From contig SXOM01000586.1 in the NCBI GenBank assembly GCA_005776735.1, forward strand, positions 1-19,642: 19,642 bases of DNA, in the 5' to 3' direction. The notes under the pieces were generated by a model, which was not told the origin of the DNA, did not search any database, and saw nothing but the letters and a program-made list of their open reading frames with translations. The position numbers were made by a program, and so were the translations under genes. The DNA is from Pseudomonadota bacterium (lineage in GTDB: Bacteria; Myxococcota_A; UBA796; SXON01). Positions 6,885 to 13,504 of the stretch are shown one piece after another (positions within the stretch are counted from its first letter, which is position 1; each line of letters begins with the position of its first letter).

Positions 6885-7807
6885 GCGTCCTCCTCGGCGA
6901 GCAGGTAGCTCACCACGATCGCGGCTTCGGGCGCCGGCGCGGTGCCGAACTCCACGGCCGGCGCCGCGTAGTCCACCGTGAACTCGGTGACCCGTGCGCC
7001 GTCGACAGTGACCTGCACCGAGTCGGCCACGGGCACCCCCTGGAGCAGGAACCGGGTGGGCCACGCCACGGCCAGCTCCCCGAGTCGGGCGGCGACGGCG
7101 CCGAAGTCGGCGTCGCACACGCTGAGCTCGGCCCCGCCGCTCCGCCGCGCGACCTCGAGGTAGCGCAGGCCGGCGCCGGCATCGCCGGTGGTGCCCGAAC
7201 ACCCCGCGGGCGCATCGCCGACCACCGCCGATGCGCGCGCCGGTTGGCCCCCTTCGCCCGCCTGCCCGACCAGGACATCGACGAACGCGCCCACCGGGTC
7301 GGCCCCGAGCACCGCCCCGCTCTGGTCCTCGCCATCGCTCACGAACACCACGTGCAACGCCGCGCCGTCCCTCCGGAAGCCGCGGTTCTGGCCCGTGGCG
7401 TCCCGCAGGGCGAGCGTGGCCGCGTCGAGGCCCGCCGAGGGCGGAATGTGGTCGCTCCCGACGGTGAGCGCCGTCTGCAGCGCCGCGACGGGGTCGTCGG
7501 CCTCCGGCGTCACGATCCACGGCGAGCCGTAGAGCACGCCGCCGTCCTCGGGGTCGGTGCTGGTGGCCCCGAGCTGCCAGTCCACCTCGAGGGCGCTCAG
7601 CTCGCCCACGAACGTCGCGGCCGCGCTCTCCAGGGCCGCCTGCTCCTCTCCCATCGAGCCGGTGCCGTCGACCACGAAGAGCACATCGACCGCGGGCGCC
7701 GCCACCTGCGCGAGCGTCTGGTGCACGCGCACCGCGTCCGGCACGTCGTCATCGGGATCACCGAGGCCGACGTCGAGGTTGCAGGCAAGGGCGAGGGCCA
7801 GGTACAC
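6881..7807 (-). CDS. von Willebrand factor A domain lipoprotein
   Basis: The 308-residue product starts at GTG 7807, giving MYLALALAC with the lipid Cys at residue 9. A short acidic stretch is followed by a VWA domain. VDVLFVVDGTGSM (40-52) supplies a DxTxS version of the metal-ion site (D47, T49, S51), and VVFVSDGEDQS supplies a later conserved Asp. The last 80 or so residues (LLQGVPVADSVQVTVDG to the end) form a strand-rich tail. VWA lipoproteins of this layout are common in myxobacteria and are assumed to bind partner proteins through the metal. The GTG start is chosen because AGGGGA lies 8 nt upstream. A TTG at 7870 would add 21 residues including Arg. The gene is coupled to the following MYXO-CTERM gene by an ATGA overlap, which suggests the two products act together on the cell surface. 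Confidence 0.86.
   Translation of the reverse strand: MYLALALACNLDVGLGDPDDDVPDAVRVHQTLAQVAAPAVDVLFVVDGTGSMGEEQAALESAAATFVGELSALEVDWQLGATSTDPEDGGVLYGSPWIVTPEADDPVAALQTALTVGSDHIPPSAGLDAATLALRDATGQNRGFRRDGAALHVVFVSDGEDQSGAVLGADPVGAFVDVLVGQAGEGGQPARASAVVGDAPAGCSGTTGDAGAGLRYLEVARRSGGAELSVCDADFGAVAARLGELAVAWPTRFLLQGVPVADSVQVTVDGARVTEFTVDYAAPAVEFGTAPAPEAAIVVSYLLAEEDA
6889..6894 (-). promoter_or_regulatory. Shine-Dalgarno AGGAGG for the MYXO-CTERM gene
   Basis: A full AGGAGG lies 4 nt before ATG 6884, inside the last codons of the VWA gene. It fixes the true start within an otherwise much longer open frame that extends to 7520. Confidence 0.75.
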
Positions 7808-7815
7808 GCGTGCGT

Positions 7816-7821
7816 TCCCCT
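7816..7821 (-). promoter_or_regulatory. Shine-Dalgarno-like AGGGGA favouring GTG 7807
   Basis: On the minus strand AGGGGA is followed by 8 nt and then GTG 7807. No comparable site precedes the in-frame TTG at 7870, which also coincides with a candidate -35 box. Confidence 0.5.
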
Positions 7822-7841
7822 GACGGGGCACCTCCGCCCCG

Positions 7842-7870
7842 ATCGTCGACCTTTCGACACCCGAGGTCAA
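7842..7870 (-). promoter_or_regulatory. Candidate promoter of the VWA / MYXO-CTERM operon
   Basis: On the minus strand TTGACC (7870-7865), five of six to the -35 consensus, is separated by exactly 17 nt from GACGAT (7847-7842), a weak -10. A start near 7834 would leave a leader of about 27 nt containing the AGGGGA site. It sits immediately downstream of the hairpin at 7871-7896. Confidence 0.32.
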
Positions 7871-7896
7871 GGGCCCGGGAGAAAATATTCGGGCCC
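7871..7896 (-). terminator. Hairpin with AT-rich loop after the oxygenase gene
   Basis: GGGCCCG and CGGGCCC form a perfect 7-bp stem around a 12-nt loop containing AATATTTT. It starts 13 nt after the oxygenase TAG. It lacks a trailing T-run, so intrinsic termination is uncertain, but its position just before the candidate VWA promoter fits a transcription-unit boundary. The loop is one of the very few AT-rich stretches in the window. Confidence 0.4.
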
Positions 7897-7909
7897 CGCG
7901 CGCTCCCCG

Positions 7910-8839
7910 CTACTCGACGCCGATGGCCCGCAGCCGCTCGTGGAAGAAGTCCCGCGTGCGCACGCCGGTCCGGAAGCCGGGCACCTCGGGAACCAGCATC
8001 GCGTCGGGGTGGGGGTGCATGAAGAACGGCATCGACAACCGGCCGCCGTCGGCCCGTTCGGGGTTCACCACCCGGTGCGTGGTCGCCGGGACCCGGTTGC
8101 CGGTCAACAGCGCCATCATGTCGCCCGTGTCGCACACCATGACGTTGGGGGGCGTGTTCACCGCGATCCACCGGCCGTCGCGGGTCATCACCTCGAGCCC
8201 TGGGCGCGTGGACACCGGGAGCACCGTCAAGAGGTTGATGTCTTCGTGCGCCGCGGCACGGACGGCGCCCGGCACGGCGTCCGGGACGTCCGGGTAGTGG
8301 ATGATGCGGAGGACGGAGTTTCCGTCGCGCGTGAGGCGCGCGAAGTAGGCCTCGTCTTCGCCCAGGTGCAGCGCCAGCGCCGCGAGGAGCCGGTCGGCGA
8401 ACGACTCGACCTGCGCGTAGTAGGCGGTGAAGACCCGCTGGAACTCGGGCAGCTCGGCCGGGAACCGGTTGACGGGGACATCGCCGGAACGGTGTAGCGG
8501 GTGGGCCGGATCGAGGCTCCGCCCGACGTGGAAGAACTCCTTCAGGTCGGGCACGAGCGTGTCCTTGGCATGCTCCACGCCGAAGCTCGTGTACCCCCGC
8601 TGCCGACCGTCGTCGGGCGTTTCGTACTGCCCCTTCACCGCCTCCGGCAGCGCGAAGAACGCGCGGGCCGCGCCGTACGCGGCGTCGAGGGTGGCCTCGG
8701 CCACCCCGTGGCCCACCACGGCGACAAAGCCGAACTCCTCGAGGCCGGTGCCGAGCACCCGCACGAACTCCGCCCTGCGCGCAGGGTCGTCCCAGTCACG
8801 CAGATCGACCAGGGGGATGCCGACGTCGGGCTGGCTCAT
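7910..8839 (-). CDS. 2-oxoglutarate/Fe(II)-dependent dioxygenase (isopenicillin N synthase family)
   Basis: The 309-residue soluble enzyme has both halves of the IPNS-like fold. The N-terminal non-haem dioxygenase part (IPLVDLRDW, EFGFVAVVGHGV, RGYTSFGVEHA) is typical of the family. The C-terminal catalytic core supplies Fe ligands H198 and D200 (AAHEDINLLTVL) and H255 (PATTHRVVNP), plus R267 and S269 (RLSMPFF) for the 2-oxoglutarate carboxylate. All expected residues are present, so it should be active. The substrate is not predictable; relatives act on amino acids, ethylene precursors and secondary metabolites. The ATG at 8839 follows GAGG. An in-frame GTG at 8872 lacks a ribosome site and is rejected. 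It lies 52 bp after the membrane-protein gene on the same strand and is separated from the VWA operon by a hairpin. No biosynthetic cluster surrounds it. Confidence 0.9.
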   Translation of the reverse strand: MSQPDVGIPLVDLRDWDDPARRAEFVRVLGTGLEEFGFVAVVGHGVAEATLDAAYGAARAFFALPEAVKGQYETPDDGRQRGYTSFGVEHAKDTLVPDLKEFFHVGRSLDPAHPLHRSGDVPVNRFPAELPEFQRVFTAYYAQVESFADRLLAALALHLGEDEAYFARLTRDGNSVLRIIHYPDVPDAVPGAVRAAAHEDINLLTVLPVSTRPGLEVMTRDGRWIAVNTPPNVMVCDTGDMMALLTGNRVPATTHRVVNPERADGGRLSMPFFMHPHPDAMLVPEVPGFRTGVRTRDFFHERLRAIGVE

Positions 8840-8891
8840 GGGTGCCTCGGGGGAGGCCGCGAGGGCTATCACGGAGCAGGCGAGGGCGCGC

Positions 8892-9611
8892 TCACGCCGC
8901 CGGAGAGAGCGCCAACCCGAGCGCCCCGATCGCCCAGGCGGCTGCTCCCAGCCGGACGGGGTGTCGGACGTGGTCGACCGCGTCCAACAGGCGGGTCCCG
9001 ACCCACCCCGCCACGAGGTAGGGCGGCGCGACCTGGAAGCTCGTGTAGTGCCCGACGTCGGGGGCGGTGTAGTAGAAGAACCACGTCCCGAAGCAGGTGA
9101 GCGAGAAGAGGTTCGCCGCCACCTCGAGGACGGTCGCCTCCACCACGCCGAGGGCCGATCGGGCGAAGACCGAGGGCGGCGAAGGCCGCGCCTTGAGCCG
9201 CTTCTGGACGAGGTAGACGAAGGCGCCGTACAGCGGCCACATCACGACGCCGATCGCCGAAGTGGCCCCGCCGTGCAGCGGCGCGACGCGGTACACCCAG
9301 CCCGGTTCGCCGAGCGCCACCAGGAACGCGCGGTCCACCAGCACCTCGAACGGCGCGGCGACCACGAGGGTGACCCCCGCCGCGGCGAAGATCCGCGCCG
9401 GCATGGCGTCGATGGGGCCGGCGAGCCGGAGCCCGAGCACCAGGAGCGGCAGGAAAAACCCGACGAACGCGAGCGCGAACTGCAGCGTCGAGCCGCTCTG
9501 CAGTCGGTGCCCGGGCCCCGGGTCGGTCACGACGCCGGGCAGCACGCGGCCCGCCACCCCGAGGCCGCCCGACCAGATCAGCGTGCCGATGAGCCAACTG
9601 TACGCGCGCAC
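8892..9611 (-). CDS. Polytopic inner-membrane protein of unknown function
   Basis: The 239-residue, highly hydrophobic product has about six or seven predicted membrane segments. Clear ones are LQFALAFVGFFLPLLVLGL, ARIFAAAGVTLVVAAPFEVLV, GVVMWPLYGAFVYLV, VEATVLEVAANLFSLTCFG, PPYLVAGWVG and the C-terminal AAAWAIGALGLAL. Polar residues inside or near membrane segments (APFEVLVDRAF; EATVLEVAANLFS) could be functional. I do not recognise the family. The start is GTG 9611, without an obvious Shine-Dalgarno, and so is uncertain by some codons. The gene faces another membrane-protein gene across only 29 bp, which hints at shared control. On its own strand the oxygenase gene follows 52 bp downstream and may be cotranscribed. 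Confidence 0.72.
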   Translation of the reverse strand: MRAYSWLIGTLIWSGGLGVAGRVLPGVVTDPGPGHRLQSGSTLQFALAFVGFFLPLLVLGLRLAGPIDAMPARIFAAAGVTLVVAAPFEVLVDRAFLVALGEPGWVYRVAPLHGGATSAIGVVMWPLYGAFVYLVQKRLKARPSPPSVFARSALGVVEATVLEVAANLFSLTCFGTWFFYYTAPDVGHYTSFQVAPPYLVAGWVGTRLLDAVDHVRHPVRLGAAAWAIGALGLALSPAA

Positions 9612-9640
9612 CGCGTGTCCATACCGCGTTACCAGACCGC
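9610..9640. promoter_or_regulatory. 29-bp divergent gap with a direct repeat
   Basis: The gap between GTG 9611 (-) and ATG 9641 (+) holds two copies of ACCGCGT (9610-9616 and 9623-9629), 13 bp apart, and no clear -10, -35 or Shine-Dalgarno for either side. Promoters must overlap each other or lie inside coding sequence, or one annotated start is wrong. The repeat may be a regulator site or chance. Confidence 0.25.
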
Positions 9641-10486
9641 ATGGTCTCGGCTTCGCGGTTGTCGCCGGTGGTCCGTTCCCTCCCGCTCGGCGCCGCGTGG
9701 GCCAGCGTGCTGGTCATCGCCCTGTGGCCCGTCGCACGCGACCAGTACCTCTACGCCTCCACCCTGTGCACGCTCGGCCTCTTCGTGTGGTTCCTGCACG
9801 TCCAGGTCTTCGAAGGCATCGGCTGGCGCGCGCCCGCCGAGGTCCAGGACCGAGCGCTCCCGTCCGGGTGGCGCCACTGGTCGGCGCTCCTGCTCGGCGC
9901 GGCCGCGGCCGCGGCGGCCGTGCTCACCGGGTTGTGGTGGACGCTCGGCAAGGCGGGGTCGGGGGGCTGGTTTGCGTTCTACGCAGTGCTCTTCACCGTC
10001 TTCATCGTCGGCACGTGGCGCTGGCGGGCCTTCCTGGACGTGCGCTCGGCGGTCCTCGCGGCGCTCGCGATGGACGTCGTCCTCGCCGCCTACGAGCACC
10101 TCCTGCTCGGGCAGAGCACCGGCTGGGACTACCACGGCACCGACATCTACTCGCTCTTCCACGTGCCCGTGGAGAACATGCTCTTCGTGTACCCGATGGC
10201 CAGCGCGGTCTGCTCGTTGCTGGTCTCGGCGCTGCTCACCCGGTGGAATCGTTTCCGCGCGTTCTGGTCGCTCATGGCGGTCTTGTCGGTGGTCTTCGTC
10301 GCGGTGGAGTTCCTCGGCATCTGGGTGTTCGAGTTGTGGACGGTCGAGGAGTTCGCCGACAAGTCGGTCTTCCCCTTCCTCCGCACCAACCTCGAAGAGT
10401 TCGTGTACTACTTCCTCTTCCAGGGGCTGAGCCTCTTGGTGTACCTGTGGTGCCACGTGCACCTCCGCCCCGGCGAGGTCCGGTGA
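9641..10486 (+). CDS. Lycopene-cyclase-domain-like polytopic membrane protein
   Basis: The 281-residue protein has about seven membrane segments (first ones about 17-32, 39-56 and 80-101; others about 112-125, 135-152, 180-200 and 209-230). Two places resemble the PxEE(x)LFF signature of the CrtYc/CrtYd and fungal-type lycopene cyclase domains: HVPVENMLFVYP (174-185) and TNLEEFVYYFLFQG (249-262). The spacing suits one tandem domain pair in a single chain. The first signature has Asn in place of the second acidic residue, and no other carotenoid gene is visible. Carotenoid cyclisation is therefore only a suggestion; it may be a relative with another role. The stop codon overlaps the GTG of the GGDEF-EAL gene (GTGA), so the two are translationally coupled and probably function together. 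Confidence 0.72.
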   Translation: MVSASRLSPVVRSLPLGAAWASVLVIALWPVARDQYLYASTLCTLGLFVWFLHVQVFEGIGWRAPAEVQDRALPSGWRHWSALLLGAAAAAAAVLTGLWWTLGKAGSGGWFAFYAVLFTVFIVGTWRWRAFLDVRSAVLAALAMDVVLAAYEHLLLGQSTGWDYHGTDIYSLFHVPVENMLFVYPMASAVCSLLVSALLTRWNRFRAFWSLMAVLSVVFVAVEFLGIWVFELWTVEEFADKSVFPFLRTNLEEFVYYFLFQGLSLLVYLWCHVHLRPGEVR

Positions 10487-12318
10487 GCACGGGCCACCCG
10501 GCGCGGCGCCCCTGGCGCGGCGACACGGTGTGGGACCTCCTCCTGCCCTTCAGCGGTGGCGTCGGCGCGGGCGTGCTCGTGATGGTGTTCGCCCAGGGCG
10601 ACCTCGTGAGCTTCGTGGCGGGCTTCACGTTGGCCGCGGTGCACGCGGTGCTGCTGGTGCGCTTGCTGGTGCGCGGCGTGCGCTCCGAAGACGTGGAGCT
10701 GCAACGCCACCTGAGTACCCCACTCGCGCTCACGATCTCGTTGGTGGTGAGCGCGCGTCTGCTCCCCGCGTACGTGTACTCGCTGGCGCTCTTCTGGGTG
10801 GTCTTCGCCGCGCTGTTCAACTTCTTGCGCTTCCGCAGCGAGCGTCTGAACGCGTTCTTGATCGTCTACCTCGGCGTCGCGACGCTGGTCGGCTTCATGG
10901 TGCACCCGGTCCCGCGCTTCGCCGCCGCGAGCCTGGCGTTCTTGTCGTTTGCGACGGCCTACGTCCTCGCGTACCAACGGCGGGTGCTGCACACGCTCGC
11001 GGCCGACTTGTCGCTCACCGAAGCGCGCGCGCGCCACGCCGCCACCTCCGACCCCGCGACCGGCCTCCCCAACCGATCCGCGTTCCTCACGTTCCTCGCC
11101 GAACCGAGCGTGCCACCCGGTCAGGCGGTGCTCGTCGCGGCGTTCGACGTGGAGGACATCGCCGTGGTCCGCGCGCGCCTGGACGGGGCGGACGCCGCGA
11201 TCCTCGCGACCGCCGCGGACCGCCTGCTCGCGGAAGCCGGCGGCTGGTCGGCCGACGTGCGCTTCATCGGCATCTCCGGCGGCGACCGCCTGCTCCTGGT
11301 CGAGCCCGCCGTCGGCGACCCGACCACGCGGGTCCTGCGCCTGGTGGACCGCCTCGCCGCGCCGTTCGGCCCGCGTACGCCCCCGGTGCAGGCCCACATC
11401 ACGTCCGGGTACGTGCTCGGCGAACGCGGGGTGGACGCCGCCGGGCTCGTGCTCGCCGCGGAGGAGGCGCTCGCCGAGGCGCGGGCCGACGGGGGTGCGC
11501 GCGCACGTGCGTTCGACCCCGCCCGCCGCGAGCTGCGCGTGCGGGCGAACACCCTCGGCGCGGACCTCTCGCGGGGCCTCGCGGCCGGCGAGCTGCGCCT
11601 GCACTACCAGCTCCAGGTCGACCGCCGGGGGCGCGCCGTGGCGGCCGAAGGCCTGATGCGGTGGCACCACCCGCGCCGCGGCCTCGTACCGCCCGCCGAG
11701 TTCATCCTCGCGCTCGAGACGAGCGGCCTCATCGGGAGGGCGGGCGCCGGCGCCCTCGGCGAAGCGGTGGCGCTGAGCCGCGAGCTCCGCGCCGCCGGGT
11801 TCCCGACGTGGCGGACGGCGGTGAACCTCTCCCCGCACCAGCTCCTCGACCCCGACCTCCCCGGGCAGGTGGAGCGGCTCCTCGTCACGACGGGGCTCGA
11901 CGGGAGCGGCCTGGAGATCGAGCTGACCGAGGGGGTGCTGCTCCAGAGCACGACCGCCGCGCAGGAGCGCCTGCAGGCGATCCGCCGCCTCGGGGTCGAG
12001 TGCAGCGTCGACGACTTCGGGGTCGGCTACTCCTCCCTCGCGCGGCTCATCGAGCTGCCGCTGGACGCGGTGAAGGTCGACAAGTGTTTCGTCGACCGCA
12101 TCGGCATGAGCACCGAGGGGGAAGGCCTGGTCCGCGCCATCCTCACCATGGCGGTGGCGCTGGGGAAGCGCACCGTGGCCGAGGGGGTGGAGACCCGGGA
12201 GCAGTTCGACTTCCTCGTCGCGGCCGGCTGCGACCAGTTCCAGGGGTACCACTTCGCGCGCCCCGCGCCCCGGGACGAGCTGCTCGCCCGCCTCGCGCAC
12301 GAACGGGCCGGCGGATGA
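10483..12318 (+). CDS. Membrane-bound GGDEF-EAL protein, degenerate GGDEF, probable c-di-GMP phosphodiesterase
   Basis: The 611-residue inner-membrane protein has an N-terminal block of about five or six membrane segments (residues about 17-164), probably a sensor. The GGDEF domain (about 187-345) begins with SDPATGLPNRSAF, but its signature is GGDRL (266-270), so cyclase activity is very unlikely. The EAL domain (about 365-605) keeps E389 (EAL reads EGL), N448 (VNLSPHQ), E480 and E483 (ELTE), D510-D511 (DDFGVGYSSL), K531 (VKVDK), the AEGVET motif (566-571) and QGYHF (587-591). The metal and catalytic residues of active c-di-GMP phosphodiesterases therefore appear present. YQLQ replaces the usual YQPQ, and Ala to Gly in EAL is mild. 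The start is GTG 10483, overlapping the upstream stop. The longer open frame back to 9262 is a shadow. It ends 4 bp from a convergent gene. Confidence 0.94.
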   Translation: MSTGHPARRPWRGDTVWDLLLPFSGGVGAGVLVMVFAQGDLVSFVAGFTLAAVHAVLLVRLLVRGVRSEDVELQRHLSTPLALTISLVVSARLLPAYVYSLALFWVVFAALFNFLRFRSERLNAFLIVYLGVATLVGFMVHPVPRFAAASLAFLSFATAYVLAYQRRVLHTLAADLSLTEARARHAATSDPATGLPNRSAFLTFLAEPSVPPGQAVLVAAFDVEDIAVVRARLDGADAAILATAADRLLAEAGGWSADVRFIGISGGDRLLLVEPAVGDPTTRVLRLVDRLAAPFGPRTPPVQAHITSGYVLGERGVDAAGLVLAAEEALAEARADGGARARAFDPARRELRVRANTLGADLSRGLAAGELRLHYQLQVDRRGRAVAAEGLMRWHHPRRGLVPPAEFILALETSGLIGRAGAGALGEAVALSRELRAAGFPTWRTAVNLSPHQLLDPDLPGQVERLLVTTGLDGSGLEIELTEGVLLQSTTAAQERLQAIRRLGVECSVDDFGVGYSSLARLIELPLDAVKVDKCFVDRIGMSTEGEGLVRAILTMAVALGKRTVAEGVETREQFDFLVAAGCDQFQGYHFARPAPRDELLARLAHERAGG

Positions 12319-12322
12319 GGAG

Positions 12323-13504
12323 CTACTTCCCGATGGTCCAGCCGTTCTTCTTGCCCGAGAACGTGGCGGTGTAGATGGCCTTGAACGACAGGTCGGGCTG
12401 CACCTGCCGGTAGTTGAGCTCCATGCGCTCGCCGGTCAGCGCCACGTCCCACCAGCCTTGCGTCGGCATACACGACGCTTCGTACGCGCCGGGGAAGCCC
12501 TTCCACGACTCGACGGACTTGGCGTGGTCCATCGCCACCGTGGAGCACTTGCGCAGCTCGGCCTGGCGTTCGAACTCACGCAAGAGCGCGAAGTCGTACG
12601 TGGTCTCGAGCTTCACGTCGGGGAAGCCCCCCGCCTCGGCGTGCCCCCACCGCTCGATCGTGTCGGCCGGGGCGCCGCCGCCGCCGGCCACGACGTAGAG
12701 CTCGCCGAACTTCCCGCGCGGCAAGTAGACCTCGTTCGCGGTGCTGCCGCCGGAGAAGACCGCCTTGAGCGCACCCACCGGCGACTCGGCCTCCACGAGG
12801 TCCAAGAGCTCGCTCGTGCCCTCGCCCACGTTGGCCTTCTGGCCCACCGCCAACGTGATGAGCGGGTGGTAGGTGAAGACCAGGAGCGAGTCGTACGCGT
12901 CGTCGTCCTTGACCACCTTCTCCACGAACGCGAGCTGCTCTTCCCACCGGCTCCCGAGGGTGGTCTTGTTGCTGTCGACGGTCAACAGCCGCCACGTGTG
13001 GCCGCCCACCTCGAGATCGACGTGGTACCAGGTGGCCACCCGGTTGAACCCGATGTCGGCGCCGAGGCCGGGGAACGCGCCACCGAGGCCGGTGTAGCGG
13101 TCGTCGCCGGCGCCATCGTCTTCGCCCGCCACCGGCAAGACCCGCGTGCGCATCGGCCCCTCGGGGGGCTCGGTGCCGCTGATGAGGCTCACCCACTGCC
13201 GGGTGAACGCCTTCCATGTCGCGATGGACGAGGTGGGGACGAGGTTGCCGAGGAGCACCACGAACTCGGTGCGCCCCTCCTGGACGGTCGCGGAGATGTC
13301 GCGCACGAGGGCGTCGGTGACCCCCTTGGCCGCCACCCGCTTGGACGCCTCGGCCTCCCCCGGCTTGGCGGGCCGGACGTTGCCCACGACCGCGAACTCG
13401 ACGGTGTCCGTGTACTTCTTCGACTGCCCGTCATCCAGGAAGATGTCCTGGCCGGGCAACTTCTTGGCGTCCAGGGCGTAGGCGAAGGAGAAGGCGAGGA
13501 TCAT
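12323..13504 (-). CDS. Secreted purple-acid-phosphatase-like protein lacking metal ligands (pseudoenzyme)
   Basis: The 393-residue protein has a short hydrophobic leader, MILAFSFAYA. Its body follows the order of a calcineurin-like/purple acid phosphatase fold: EFAVVGNVR, FVVLLGNLVP, VLPVAGEDD, ATWYHVDLEVGG, LLTVDSNKTTLGSRWEEQLAFVEKVV, LLVFTYHPLI, AVFSGGSTANE, YVVAGGGGAP. The metal-binding residues of these blocks are changed. GD becomes G41-N42, GDN becomes G86-N87-L88, GNH(D/E) becomes G127-E128-D129, and GHxH becomes G252-G253-S254; only H213 (YHP) of the usual His set remains. Hydrolysis is therefore unlikely, and binding or a structural role is more probable. Start ATG 13504 is chosen because GGGAG lies just upstream and the codon overlaps the recD2 TGA as TGATG. 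The in-frame TTG 13525 is less likely. Confidence 0.82.
   Translation of the reverse strand: MILAFSFAYALDAKKLPGQDIFLDDGQSKKYTDTVEFAVVGNVRPAKPGEAEASKRVAAKGVTDALVRDISATVQEGRTEFVVLLGNLVPTSSIATWKAFTRQWVSLISGTEPPEGPMRTRVLPVAGEDDGAGDDRYTGLGGAFPGLGADIGFNRVATWYHVDLEVGGHTWRLLTVDSNKTTLGSRWEEQLAFVEKVVKDDDAYDSLLVFTYHPLITLAVGQKANVGEGTSELLDLVEAESPVGALKAVFSGGSTANEVYLPRGKFGELYVVAGGGGAPADTIERWGHAEAGGFPDVKLETTYDFALLREFERQAELRKCSTVAMDHAKSVESWKGFPGAYEASCMPTQGWWDVALTGERMELNYRQVQPDLSFKAIYTATFSGKKNGWTIGK

Noticed and set aside
7910..8839. The oxygenase as part of a beta-lactam or other antibiotic cluster
   Set aside because: Only the general fold and Fe/2-oxoglutarate residues are visible, and no biosynthetic genes surround it.
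9262..10482. N-terminal extension of the GGDEF-EAL frame by about 400 codons
   Set aside because: It reads through the lycopene-cyclase-like gene in another frame with Arg/Pro-rich sequence. The GTGA overlap at 10483 is a natural start.
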